Counted from the stretch's first letter, positions 34,497-47,351 are shown. The stretch is DNA of 64,000 bases from Tigriopus japonicus (GCA_010645155.1 CM021323.1:9363636-9427635), one strand, 5' to 3'. Made by a program: numbers and translations. The notes: generated by a model from the letters alone, not told the origin.

Positions 34497-36274
34497 ATGA
34501 TAGCTCAGGCCTTGATTCTTGGGATTGTCTTCTATCGACCAGTTATTGGTTTTCTTGAGTTGAAAGAGCCTTTGCATTTCGACACTCAAGTGTTGTGGCC
34601 CAAATTGCATCCAGAGGAGAGTTGCAGTGTGGAGTTGGATTGCTTTGAGGATGAATTCAGTGAGGAGGGTTTGATCCAAAGATCCCGACGATCCACTTTT
34701 GTGCCCTACAAAACGGGCAAATTTGTGGCCACTCAAGTGTCAGGGGTGCTGGACCATTTACTGTATTATTCGGGCTATGAGAAAGGAATGAGACCGGATG
34801 TAAGTAGACCGTTGAAAGTGCCTTTGGGGTCAAAAGCCATAACGCTTAATGTCTGAAGAGCCTTAATCTGTGGGCGATGAGTGGTGTAATATCCATTGCC
34901 ATCTTATTTTAGGTGGGAGGGCCTCCCCTGGTGGTCACCATCAATTTATCCATTCGTTCCATGGGTCCCGTGGACGAAAACGACATGGCCTTCTCACTGG
35001 ATTGCTACTTCAGGCAATCCTGGGTAGATAAACGCCTCCAGTACAACGCCACAGGGGTTAGTGAGTTGGCTCTTAATTGGCAATTCTTGGAGAAGATTTG
35101 GGTGCCGGACACTTTTTTCGTCAATGGCCGGAAGAGTTACCTCCATAAAATCACCGTACCCAACCGCTTCGTACGCATCTATCCCAATGGAAGGGTGTCC
35201 TATTCCCAACGACTCACAATTTGGGCCGAGTGTGCCATGCATCTGCACAAGTTCCCGCTTGACATTCAGATGTGCCCTCTCAATATTGGTAGTTTTGGCT
35301 ACGATGCCAATGACATTGTTTATAAATGGGCTGAGCCTCGATCCGTATCCATTGACAAGCTCGGCCTGGCTCAGTTCCATCTCATGAACTACAAGAGCTT
35401 CACCGAGATTAAGTTATCGTCTCGTCGCACCCGGATCGGTTTCCGTAATGACTCTACCGCTTGCTTGGAGTTCAATTTTGAGCGTCAGACTGGCTTCTTT
35501 CTCCTTCAGATCTACACTCCACTTATTTTGATTGTCTTCTGCTCGTGGGTGGCCTTTTGGCTCATTAAGACGGACAAAGGGGGCGAGGTTCCAGCGAGAA
35601 CCGTTCTTGGGGCCAATAGTGTGCTTTCCATTGTCAATATTGGCTTTGGTGGCAAAAGTCGTCCACCTGTGGGCTATGCTACAGCCCTGGACATCTTCAT
35701 TATCCTTTGCTTCGTTTCGGTGTTCGCCGCATTGTTGGAGTTTGCGTGCATCAACTTTTTGGATCTTTTCATCGCCAGAATCAAAAAGCGAGAAGAGGAG
35801 AAAGCCGCCCTTTTGGCCGCCACTCTGTTGGAACAAGAGACCAAAAAGCCGGAAGTTGTTTCCGAACTTCTTTTAGCTGCCATCCCCGTTGTAGATGCCA
35901 CGGTCACTGTTGAGTTTGTTGACAAGGAAGAGGAATTAAAGCCCAGTAATGAAGTTGATGCCATTGATCTGGATGGAATTGAAGTCGTCGATGGAGCCGC
36001 CGAGTTGGCTCAAGATGAAGAGTTTGAAGAAATTCTCGAAGAAGAAGTCGAGAAACTGTCATTTCCGGATAGGATGGCCTTAGCATTCCAGAGGTTTTGC
36101 GATCGCGCGGAGCAACAATTCGAGGCCCGATATGGCCCAATTACCGAAACTTACGTGTATAATAACACCACCGAAGTGATTTGGCGGATTGACGAGAGAG
36201 CGCGAATCTATTTTCCGAGCGTGTTTCTCGTTTTAAACTTGTTCTATTGGATTTCCTATTTGTATCTCATGTAA
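34497..36274 (+). CDS. Anionic Cys-loop receptor subunit 1 (GABA/glycine-receptor type)
   Basis: Two exons, 34497-34799 and 34913-36274, give 554 aa. It is a subunit of a pentameric ligand-gated chloride channel in the plasma membrane. From the N-terminus: a signal peptide (MIAQALILGIVFYRPVIG); RSRR at residues 62-65; a ligand-binding domain with MGPVDENDMAFSLDCYFRQ, WVPDTFF and the Cys-loop C208/C222; TM1 (LLQIYTPLILIVFCSWVAFW); PAR at 328-330 before TM2, the anion-selectivity motif; TM3; an acidic TM3-TM4 loop; and TM4 at the end. TM2 reads PARTVLGANSVLSIVNIGFG, unlike the usual LGVTTVLTMTT. An ATG at 34360 begins a second plausible signal peptide (MIPSRLLILILLSCYITLSN) that might be spliced on instead, so the exact start is uncertain. 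The closest relatives are probably the poorly studied insect CG8916/GRD-like group; the ligand is unknown. Confidence 0.9.
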
Positions 36275-39200
36275 CTACTTCAGATATTCCCTGTGGCTAC
36301 GTGCCAAAACGCGATCCCAAACCATAATATGCATGTTCCTTCAAGCTGGTCTTGGAAAGTTTTGGCCTCCTCAAAAGCCGGAATCGAGTTGTTACTTTCC
36401 AAACACGAACGAATTGGTCTCGCTCACTTGGAGCCTTTTCTTTTTCAGGCATTCCAAAGCTCAGAAACTCCCTTCTCAATGGAAGTTGATTCGACATTTT
36501 TTAATTGTTGAAAGGGTTCAAGGGCCTTGCCTCGCCTTATGTTTAGAAATACCTGATGACCCCCCATTTTCGCAGCTTGTCTATTTGCTCTCTCTCTCCC
36601 TCCCTCGATGGCATTATTAACTCATTTTTGCAACACCTTTCAAATTCTGCCAAGGCCGATTGTTGACTCTTTTCAATAACTTTTGCTCGAGTGTGATCTA
36701 AAAAGGGGGCATGTGTGTGCAATATTCATGATTGAACGTATCTCATAGTCAATTCGTTTTGCATATGTCTTCTGAATATTAGATGTCCCCACCGAGTTTC
36801 ACCTTCAGAGCCAAAGGGAACGGCTGCAATCGAACGGATTCGACGTTAATGTTGCATTGAAATGAGTCAAACGGTTAAGCTTACTATGTACTACAAAGCA
36901 GGCTGTTTATCTGACTTCCCAAGCCAATTACGTGTTCCTATTTTACTCCTCTCGCTTTCGCCCCTGGAAAGCTACCATAGCTATTGAGTAATGAACATGC
37001 AAAGCCTCAATTCATTTTGATTGTAAGCTCCCAATGGCAACATAACGAAAGACAAATGGTTAAGACGGACGAAAGTCAAAACATCGTGGGATTAGAAACG
37101 GGGAAAACCATGAGCAAGATGATTCTTGGAAAGCCGCTTCACCTTGAGAAAAGCGAGACCTTGGTGGGTGTTGAATGGCTGGAATAGCAACTTGAGATGT
37201 TCTGATACAATGCAGACAGATCTCTGTTTTGCATTGAGAGGTCTTTATGCCAACATTTGTTAACGGAAGAAAAATAAACGAACAGCGTTTTGTCCCAGTT
37301 CCTTTTAGGATGACAAGAAGTGCAAATATACCCGGGATTCTAAACTCCAAGTAAACAAACATGTTTCCAAATTGTTGAATACGAAAAATGTAATTTGAAG
37401 GTGAAGTTGGTCGGTCTTGGCCGAGAAAGCTTCAAATGAGCTTGTAGGAAATTAGTTGGCTCATTCTTGACATTCAATCCACATTAAAGAAGTTTTGAAA
37501 ATTCTCCAGCCCTCTCTGCTGAGGTTTCTGAAGTTCGGTGAAGGTGCTTCGGGCAAATACATTCATTCGCGATCTAGGCCAAACTTTTTGAACACATCTC
37601 CCCAGAAATCTGTCTCATTTCGGGTTCAACTCAAAAGGCTCACTTTTGAAATATAAACATGAGCCAAAGAAGAAGGAAAAAATGTCCCCCTGTCTAGTGA
37701 AACCGACACAAAACTACGGGAAGAAGATTGCTCTCAGTTTGACTGTCAAGTACGAAGACGAGGCCTGTTTCGCCAAAGCAATGATCGACGAAGTTATCCA
37801 CAAAACATCATTCACAAACTATCTGTGAAGGTTGTCTCTCTCACATCGTGAATGTCAATATCCTTGAACATGTTTTGTTATAAAGCAATTTAACGGGCGC
37901 GTCGAAGTAGATCTTCAGCATAAACATCGAGAAGCGAAAGCAAAAAAACTACATCAGAGCATTCGATGGATTCAAAACTATGGCCCGATATCAAGTACTT
38001 GTTAAGCAATATCTCAAGACATTGAACCAAGCAGATTTTGCTCAAAAGGCTCATTTGTGCTTTGTGATTGTCCGCCATATTTAATAACTTTTGACTCAAA
38101 CATCTTGATTTTCGACTCTTCCACATTGCTTTTATACCGTGTTAAAAGTATTGAACCCGAAAGGCACGATTCCTGAAAGAATCAAAACAATTCCAAGCCA
38201 GGATTACCTTCACTATGCAAAAGAAAAAAATGGACAAAGGGAACAAAAAGAGATTGGATTGGATTGAGCTATTTTCGGTAAATGACATAACTTTTCCGTA
38301 TTTTCCGCCATCAATGTTCAAGCTTAAACATATACCCCACAACCGCCAATCAAAGTGTGTGGCCAAACTAACTCTTTTTTACGACCTGAAAGATTCATTT
38401 GGTTGCGAGGCAGATTATAGATAGGAAAAGTGAGACCTACAACAGTGGGTAACAACTTCTCAGAAGGACTATTGTGTAAACAATACAACTTTTTCCGCGA
38501 CTATCAAACACCTGGAGTTAGAAATACTAAAAGGCAGAGATTGGCATTCAAATCTATGATTGCCCGACCCAGCACGGACTGTCTGTGACGTCATTCATCA
38601 TGCGGGAGGCCGAAGTTCATGATTAAAGGAACCTTTTCTTCTACGAAACACATCTACACTATTTCGCTCATTTGATAGGGCAGTTTGGTTATTGAAAATC
38701 CTCAAGTCTGCTGGAAATGTGTCTAAGGTATTTACCCGATATGCAAAAAGTGAATTTCAACTAGTGTGGAATTTAAACAGGAGCCGATTAATTCACATGA
38801 TCGGGTGATTGACAGCAAAATCTTAGTGATGTGGAATCTGGGCTTGCGCAAGTTTTTTTTACGGGAGGTTGCAAGGTAGGGTTACCGCTTGGAGAATGGG
38901 TGCTTTGCTCTTGCATATGAGCAAACACGAATGTAATTTTGAATTGCAACCCTGCTCAGAAGTCACTAAAGTCAGGGATGCCTTGCCCATTTGGTGATCC
39001 TGAAAGAAAAAACGGATTTATGAAGACTGGTAGACAGAGGGGAATATGATTTCACATAGGTAAATTGGCAACCCCAGCATCAAGTCAGATCACTACCAAA
39101 TCAACAAAGAAGAAGTACTCTGGTTTGTTATTGAACTTCCTTAGAATTAGCTGAATGTTCAACTGAATGCTATTGACCAATCACCAGCATGAATTATCGG

Positions 39201-42200
39201 CACCGTGTCTTAGCCTACGAGTGCCAGTCTCTGATATAGGGTCCCTACCTGGAGTCATTCAGATGACAAAAAAGCGAGTAAGTACGAAACCGTACGAAAG
39301 TTGGTTGATGATCAATAATTCAATGATTCAAGGATACTACTACAGTATTCATACAAGTTTCAAAGCACATTTGACAGAGGTTCTGGAGAAATTGTCTTTC
39401 CTTCAGGCTGCTTTTTGAGAATATTTTTTCATAGAAAAGATCAGTTGCAATGAGCTTGACAAAGCGGCATATCATTGATTTTGAACTAACTCGATGTGCA
39501 TGACGAGGAGTATTTTATTGGTTTATTTTTCCACATTTTGGTTGTTTCTTTTCGACAGAAACTACCTCAAGTGGGACGGGAAGTTGTAATTGTATTCGTG
39601 TTATTCTGCAACAGGACCATCAAAACATTTTACCAAGGTCTTTCGTATCTCATGGAAAAGTCCCATTAATTGAATGCACAAAAAGCTCCTTAAATCTTGG
39701 ACTTGTATTTTCTTCACTGAAGTTATCATCTAGATTCAATTCAACTTTGAGGTCAAAAGAAATCATGTTTCTCAATATATTATTCTTTGTTATCTCTCCA
39801 ATGATCAAAATTCCTGCAGATTCGGTTTATTAACAATCAGGGCAAATAACTGCAACTCTTGCATTTGTTCTCTACGAAATCTATTTCATAAAAAATTGTA
39901 AAGAAGTCCCTGATTAAGGAAAAGCGTAAACATTTGCACCAAGCATTATCGTTCTGAAGCATTTGTGACTAGACAAAATCGCCATTAGACATAGACGGTA
40001 AAGACAAAAAAGTCGACTCGTTGAAAATAGTGATCCAGTGTTTGATGTAGCTTTCGTGGGACGATTTTTTTGTGATAGCTACTAATCGTTCATTCCAATT
40101 GTCAATAAGGTACCAGGGGGTTTATGTTGTCAAACGAAGACCAGGCGCAAGACATCCATCATTGCCACTGAAGTGTGGCCGAGACACTGCGTTGGAAGAA
40201 AGTGATCTTCGGGCCATTTCATGCACTGATGGGATTCAAATTTGGTGGTTCAAGACATAAAAGACAGACAACACGAACATCGCAAGTATTCGCAAGGATT
40301 ACAGCCTTTTGTTGAGTGCCTCTTCGTAAGGAAATAAATTTCAAACAAATCGGATCCAAGACCAGGAGATAATTTAGATTTATAGATTTGACAGAGGTCA
40401 ATTTAGGTTTTTTTTGGCTTAGCTTTAAAAATTGGAACCGATTATATCGGGACTCTTCATATTAGTGCAAGGTAGTTATTGTAAAGATCTTGCAAAAGTA
40501 TGCATCAAGTGACGTTAAAATTCAAATATTCGACACACCAACAAGTTTTTCAATAAACTTCTACAATCAGAGTGGAATGGGCATAGTGGTAATAAGGAAC
40601 TTCATCGACGTCTACTTTATCAAAATGACATTACAAACTGGGCGGGACAAAAGGTAGGCCGTTAGCCACAAGCCAAATATGGTTGGCCGGAAACCTGAAG
40701 GCCAGTAGCTGGATGGAATAATTGACCCTTTTTTGCAATTCTCTTCTTTCTCCGTTTCGCTCTGTTTCTCTCACACTCGCCCTTTATGACCAGGAATGTG
40801 GTTATGCCCTATTTGCATGAGACATTACAATCTACAAGGCCAAGTTTGGCAACAACGCGTCATGCAGTGACGGCCAAGCAGTCCCTCTATATTCTCGAAA
40901 GCAAGTCCAAAAGTTTTATTTCCTAGTTTTTTCCTAGCTTTATTGGTTCTGATTGCCCCTAACCGGCCGCTTTGAAGCAAAGTCTGGCCAAAAGAAGGTA
41001 CGTCGTAGTCAGTCTCCGTTCGGCTCCAGAGTGCATGCATGCGGTGCGGTGGCGAGGGAGGATTTCAAGAGGCTCGAGAGCCACCAATACTTTCCGTGTT
41101 CCAGGAGTTGCTACATCGACCATGGAACAACGACGTCTCGTTTGGTGCGTCTTTCCACACTCAGCTCGCCAGAGGAGTAGTATGCTCGAGTTTGTCGAGT
41201 CCACGCAGGATTGCTGCTACTTCTGCGGAAGGTCGGTCGTTGAAGCTCGAGGAAGGTGAGAGAGGAATGATGATGATCCTTGCTCCACGCCAAGTTGGAA
41301 AGACTCCTCGAGCCCTGCAGTTATTATGATAATGCTTGTAAAATTGGTTCAAGTGGCACTAGGCCGGTGCATTTGGTAATGGATTTGGTGTCTCTTCAAC
41401 CTCAGCGTTGCTTCAGTGGAATGTTGGACCATCAAGAAACCTGGTCGTCGTTGACTGTGGGCAGTATTCTAGCTCAGGAAAGCCTTACAATCCGGTGAAA
41501 ACAAGAGAAGCTTCAAAGTAATTGCACTTCATGCCAGAGTGATCTTTTTAATGAGGAAGAGGTTGTCGCGAACAATTTCATCTGTCAACACTCACAATTA
41601 CCTACTCCATATCCTGGCGTTGGTTGGCTTTTCCAGTGGCACACAAGATTTGATTACGGAAAGACATTGATCTCAAAGCTCTTTTGCATGGCCCAGATAT
41701 GCCAAGAAGTTATTCGATGGCCAACAGTGACGTGCTATTGTCGTTTTTGACAACCGAAGTTCGTGTCAGTCAGGCCAATTTGAAGATAAACAATGCATTA
41801 ATACATATTGCTAATCCAGAAGGAAAAATAGGGGAGAACTCGAAGATAGAACAAGACAATAGAAAGATAGTCATGTTTTCCCGATACCTTTTGAGTGCCA
41901 ACCCAGATATGGAAACGACTTCGAGGCTGTCTAGAGCAACGACCATTTGTTTCCAGCTCTGAGAAGTGGGCCATCACTTGATTTGTAAAGTATGTGAGCA
42001 TAGGTAACATATTTTACCAATATCAACTACCGAGACCAACTTCTTCTCGTCGGCCAGGGCAAATCATCCCTGGATCTGAGTCAAAACTTTGCCCACGAAA
42101 ACAGGGAAGGTGGATTGGGCCCAACTTCATTATGGTACTCGACAAGGCTGCTTCCAAGACCTTCTTGTGCGTGTTGATGACCACAATTAATCTAAGGGTC

Positions 42201-44866
42201 TATCGTTAGGAGCAATTCTGTACCCACATCGTGGCCCTGTCAAACTAAGATACGCACATGCATCAAGTCAAGTCAGGTTCCTGCATATCTACGAGTGATG
42301 CTCACTGAGGCTAAAAAAGAGCCAAGGAATAGTACTCTTGTTAAGTTCCCTTCTGTATGCGTGGACTCGCTGATCTCTGACAGTTTCTCCTGGTACAAAA
42401 TTCTTCATCAAAGACTAGACCAGACTGCCTAACATTGTGGCATCCAAGGATGCAGGTGCCCATCTCAAGTTAGGAACAATGGCTTTGTGAACAAGTTCAT
42501 TTGTAGAAAACAATTGAATTTGGAATGAAGAGGCTGGTTCACACAGTACTTGCTTCTATGAAAGAGTGAGAGAAGACGAAGAAGAATAGCTCATAGTTTC
42601 ACGGATATTCACGTGTGTTGGAGAGAGTGGGATATTTGTTTTCCTCGAGCAAGAAGCTATACCAACCAGCCTCTAACTAGTCTAACTGCAGAGTGAGTGG
42701 TCCTTGTCGGGAATTGTTCCATATACCTTGGTGGCCAAAAGGTGGTCACGGTTTTTGGCCAAAGGGGACCAACCCCACTCCCTTGGGATTCTTCCAAATA
42801 CTTTGAGAGAATCCGTCAGCTTGGGTGCGAGCTTGCTGATCGTGTGGAGGTCCTTTAAAGCGACACAAAAGAGGCGGGAAATTGTTAAACAACCAAGAGA
42901 TTTGTTCAAACATCTCCCCAGGCAATTATTCAGCAGAGCCCTTGAGGGTCCTCAGACTAGCTCTCGCTGCTCGGACATTGCCTAGGTTGGGATCCACTCA
43001 TATTCTCTCCTTGTGGTCCAGAGGATTTATTTTCTGAAATAGACGCTGATAAGCCTCAATCTATTATACTCCCCTGTACTTGAGAAGGGCAGACTGCAAA
43101 CTAGATCGACCATACCGTGTGCTACTCACCATTCGGCCAAGGTCGCATAGCCATTGCAATAGCCTCTGTCTGTTTCGATGAATAATGATCTGGGAATACT
43201 TGGAACGGCCCAAAAGCGTGGAAGAAATCCGAAACAGCAGGTGTTCTCGCCACTCTCTCAGAGTCTTCTTCCTTGCCTAAAAGCCAAACAATTTGAAAGA
43301 CAAAGGAGATTGGAAAAAAGGGAAGGCGAAAAGAATAGAGGAAGAAAACCAGCGAGTGGTTCCTGTGGTTGGGATTCAAGGAACTAGACCCAACAAGACA
43401 ACACAAGGCCAAAGAGTGGGAGAAAATTGACAAATAATCACTCTCCAAGTTGCTGTCCCCAGATCAAAGTCATCAAAGACCCAGCCCACTACTCGTAGCA
43501 CCACAAACTTTATCTAAACCTGCGAGGGAGTGAATCAAGCAACTTTCTTGGCCTTGTCAGTTTGGTAATACAGATTTAGATCACGCCTTGACTGGAGGAA
43601 CAAGAAGCAGGGAAGCAAACAAACAAACAGCCATTTTTTAGCTCTGCTCATCAACATATCATCATCATGTTGTCCCGCAAGAGAGTGTCCTCCGAATGGC
43701 CAAAGTGACAAACTCTTGGCTCAAGGGCAAAATTACGTACTAACAAAAAAGGTGTGAACAATGACATGGAATATCGTCTCTAAGATGATAGCCTAGCATG
43801 CTTGATTGCTTTCAATTGAAAAAAAGAGTCGTAGCCTTGGTGCTCATACCAAACGTCGTCTGTCCCTCAGGGTTAGTTCATCAGAGGAGACCAACAAAGA
43901 CGACGAAGTGAACAAGGGAACAAACGGGAACTCGAGCTTCAACACGACAAGCAATCAAAGCTCACAAAAGGCAAGCCGATAATAGAGGATCATTTTTTCG
44001 AGGTTTGCCAACACTCTCGTGGTGGTGCGACGTCTATTCTATAGACCGTGACCCTCTCAAAGGGATACAAGTGAAGGGAGGAACATTAAGTAGAAGATAC
44101 AAATGCGATAGCTCAACAAGAGCACCTGAAAATACAAAACACGGAGACCAGTTCGTATTCGGCTTCTTGATCTCCACAACCAAATGGATACTGTAGCTCC
44201 AAGCGTGATAGTCAGCAGGTCCCCTCGAAAGCTCTGTTACCCTCATACTTTTCCTACAAAACTTCCGTCGTTGGAGGGAATGTTTCCAGGTGACTCTGAA
44301 AATGGCCAAAGGACTATCCGCTTTTTCTTTCTCAACAAATGCCAGCTCAAGAGCGTCAAATTGTGCATGCAATTGGACTAAGATGGCTTGTAGTTGTCGG
44401 CACCACGAGTTCAAGCTAGTTTTCCAGTAAATCCAGTGAGAGTTTGTGCGCTTCATTTGAGTGGATCCATGACAGAAGGGCAAAATAGACTCCTACCCCC
44501 AGAGCCTTCCTCGATTGCTCATTGCCTCAGGAACGCCAACAGACACGTCGACCTTCGATAAAGAGCTCGAAGATAGCGAGAAAAAGAAGAAGACGAAAAA
44601 GGGAGTTGTGTAGGTGGCCACACTACAACGAAAAAAGGGATCTTCGCGGCCACTAGAGACTAAGGGGAAATTGAAAAAGCCAATGGGCACAAATCAAGTG
44701 TTGATCAAAAAACTGTTTCAAAGCCCTTAGCTTTCGTTTTCCCTAAGTGGCTGATTTCAGGACCACCAATCGCATCTCTTCCCTCAAGGGAAACCAGAAT
44801 CCAGAAATCAAGCGATCCTAACGTGAAGCCTTCAAATATCTCTACGCACGGTGAAGAGGCCGAAGA
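36275..44866. other. Intergenic between the two channel genes, no gene seen
   Basis: Includes the presumed 3' UTR of the first channel gene (AATAAA near 37271). Somewhat more GC-rich from about 40.9 to 44.9 kb, but no coding similarity or convincing exon was found. That part may hold 5' UTR or promoter sequence of the second channel gene. Confidence 0.5.
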
Positions 44867-45079
44867 TTGAGCTCGGTTTTTATTTTTCGTGAGTATTTGT
44901 TCAGTCCACTTCCGAGGGCTCATCCAGTGAACGAAATCAGCCTGCCTGTCAACTTTGGGAAACTATTGATGATAGGAAACGGTGAACGCGATAGTATATT
45001 CTGGCCAACACGAGGAGGAGAGTTGACAATCGTCTTTGCGAGGCACATCTGTTGTCATGAAGTCGACTCATAAATCAAA

Positions 45080-46843
45080 ATGCTTCCAATTCTCATGTCA
45101 TATATGGCTCATTCCCATTTGTCCAAGAGTCTGTATCAAAAGAGCAACACAAGGTTTAGAAGAAGATGTCAATGGGCTCAGCAGTGTAAGATTCTATTGC
45201 AACTCTTGACCGTCATTGTGTTCCAAGTCATGTTTGACACCCGTCAAGTGCAATGGGGGGTGGCCGCGTGCAATGGGTACTTTACGGATTTCTGCGATAA
45301 TTTCGAAGCCATGGATGGCGAAGAGCAAACGTCCTATATCTCTTCATTCCACAATAGCTCTGCCTCACTTCCAAGTTCTGCGAAGAGAATGGATGGAGAA
45401 CCCATGGGGCTAATTCTGTCTTCCCTTAATCGAACTAAACGAGCTGCAGGTAGCCCTTCGTTTCAACCGTTTCGGAACGAACGGGAACTTTCAAAGCAAA
45501 TATCAAGCATACTCGATACCCTCTTCAATTCGGGTTACGACCATCAAATTCGACCTAGGGTAGGCACACAACCGTTGGAAGTGGAGGTCAATATAGCGAT
45601 CCGGAGTATGGGACCAGTGGATGAGCAGAAACAAATTTTCTCCATGGACTGCTATTTCAGACAATACTGGACGGACTTTCGACTTCGTTACAACAACACT
45701 CGTCTGAGAGAGTTGCCCATGAATTGGCAATTCCTCAACAAGATATGGCGCCCGGATACATTCTTTTTCAATGGGAAGCGATCTTATCTGCACAAAATGA
45801 CTGTTCCAAACCGGTTCATCCGAATTGCTCCCGATGGAAGGGTATCTTACTCACAGCGACTAACAATCAAGGCCAGGTGTCAAATGGACTTGCGGAAGTT
45901 TCCCTTGGACACACAAGAGTGCCCCCTCGAGATTGGGAGCTTTGGCCATGATTCCGATGAAATTATATACAAATGGAGTGCCAAACCGTTGTCCATGGAC
46001 AAACTGGGACTGGCTCAGTACAACCTTATCAATTGGACCTTTGGAGCATTCAGTGGAGAGGAAGACTCGAGGAACATCTCCAAAGTCTTCCTCAATTTCA
46101 AATTCGAACGTCAGCAAGGCTTCTACCTCTTACAGATCTATATTCCTCTAACCCTGATCGTGATGTGCTCTTGGGTGACCTTCTGGCTCAGAAAGACAGC
46201 TAAAGGAAGTGAGATTCCTGCCCGAACTAGCCTGGGTGCCTCAAGTGTGCTTTCAGTAGTGACGATCGGATTTGGAGGCAAAAGCAAACCTCAAGTGGGA
46301 TATGCCACTGCTTTGGACGTGTTTATTATCCTCTGCTTTCTTGAAGTCTTTGCTGCACTTGTCGAATTTGCTTTCTTAAACTTCTTGGACACTCTCGTTC
46401 GACGTCTGAAGCGGAAAGACAAGGACTGCAAATTGGTCATGCTCATGGCTCAACATGACGTCATGCATGGACGTATTCCCCAACTTCCCGAGCGCCAAGA
46501 GAGCACCATCATGGATACGGATGGTATTTGTACCGAGGAAGATATCCTCACCCCTCCTGATTCCACGACACCATGTCGAGATGACGTATTTAATTTCAAC
46601 GGCCGACCAAATGACCTCTTGCGAGCTTTGGACGAGGACCGAGATGCATGGACCCGTTTCCTGGATTGCATTATACGTTACTTGCAGTTCTTTAATTGTT
46701 GTCGATCCATCCGCAAGACTGAGATGTTTCAGAAGCCTCAGGTTGTGTTCAATCGGGTCGACAGTTGCTCTCGAAAATTGTTCCCTTTTACATTTCTCTT
46801 ACTTAATGTCCTATATTGGTACGGCTACATGTATTGGTTCTAA
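45080..46843 (+). CDS. Anionic Cys-loop receptor subunit 2, single coding exon
   Basis: 587 aa in one uninterrupted frame. It is closely related to the gene at 34497-36274, sharing CYFRQ-W, NWQFL-KIW-PDTFF, the block NG-(KR)SYLHK-TVPNRF, GRVSYSQRLTI and GFGGKS-P-VGYATALD. The hydrophobic stretch at residues 37-52 follows a basic region (RFRRRCQWAQQC) and may be a late signal peptide or anchor; an internal Met start is possible. RTKR lies at 118-121, the Cys-loop at C267/C281, TM1 at about 349-370, and PAR at 380-382. TM2 reads PARTSLGASSVLSVVTIGFG. The TM3-TM4 loop is about 120 residues, and the protein ends YWYGYMYWF in TM4. It probably forms a chloride channel, alone or with its paralogue; the ligand is unknown. 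Poly(A) signal at 47071. Confidence 0.92.
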   Translation: MLPILMSYMAHSHLSKSLYQKSNTRFRRRCQWAQQCKILLQLLTVIVFQVMFDTRQVQWGVAACNGYFTDFCDNFEAMDGEEQTSYISSFHNSSASLPSSAKRMDGEPMGLILSSLNRTKRAAGSPSFQPFRNERELSKQISSILDTLFNSGYDHQIRPRVGTQPLEVEVNIAIRSMGPVDEQKQIFSMDCYFRQYWTDFRLRYNNTRLRELPMNWQFLNKIWRPDTFFFNGKRSYLHKMTVPNRFIRIAPDGRVSYSQRLTIKARCQMDLRKFPLDTQECPLEIGSFGHDSDEIIYKWSAKPLSMDKLGLAQYNLINWTFGAFSGEEDSRNISKVFLNFKFERQQGFYLLQIYIPLTLIVMCSWVTFWLRKTAKGSEIPARTSLGASSVLSVVTIGFGGKSKPQVGYATALDVFIILCFLEVFAALVEFAFLNFLDTLVRRLKRKDKDCKLVMLMAQHDVMHGRIPQLPERQESTIMDTDGICTEEDILTPPDSTTPCRDDVFNFNGRPNDLLRALDEDRDAWTRFLDCIIRYLQFFNCCRSIRKTEMFQKPQVVFNRVDSCSRKLFPFTFLLLNVLYWYGYMYWF

Positions 46844-46984
46844 GATTAATTCACCCTATGCTTGTGTCCGCTACCTTGTCCTCCCGCCAAATCTCACACT
46901 TTAACCAACAAGATCCAAATCATCACCACCGAAAACATGACCGTGCATTGTAACTAAGGCCTTACCCCAGTATGGAAAACATCT

Positions 46985-46990
46985 TTTATT
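46985..46990 (-). promoter_or_regulatory. Candidate poly(A) signal of ARPC2
   Basis: AATAAA on the minus strand, 360 bases beyond the ARPC2 stop at 47352. No nearer canonical signal was seen. Confidence 0.4.
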
Positions 46991-47070
46991 GTTCTCATGT
47001 TCTTTGCGCGGCAAACGAGCCAAAATGATTCTTCTATGCTTAGTTATTGGATCAGAAAGCAAGAAGGGAA

Positions 47071-47076
47071 AATAAA
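47071..47076 (+). promoter_or_regulatory. Poly(A) signal of channel subunit 2
   Basis: AATAAA 228 bases after the stop codon at 46843. It lies beyond the minus-strand signal at 46990-46985, so the two convergent 3' UTRs would overlap. Confidence 0.5.
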
Positions 47077-47351
47077 TATATATAAAAATCAATCAAAGAA
47101 TTAGTCCCAACAACACGTTTTCAAGCTTCCAGACATCCATTGCCAAGCCGCCACATGAGAGAGACAAGCTCAAATGCACCAAGATGGGATAATAGTTGTG
47201 ATTGCTTATTTGTACGCCTGAAGAACTCATCCCGTAATTAACAAAATGATTATCAGATTAGTCCATCATTAGAAGCAGAGGGTTGCAATCAGAGCCAAAG
47301 GCGCACAACACTTTTTGGGGATCCGTGAACCTTCATTTGATCAGTAATTAA

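Noticed and set aside
35674..35964. Antisense and out-of-frame ORFs across channel genes, ARPC2, kinase and kelch exons
   Set aside because: Shadows of the real frames.
40825..44690. Cluster of overlapping frames of 60-150 codons between the channel genes
   Set aside because: Occur on both strands in a somewhat GC-richer region. No conserved motif was recognised.
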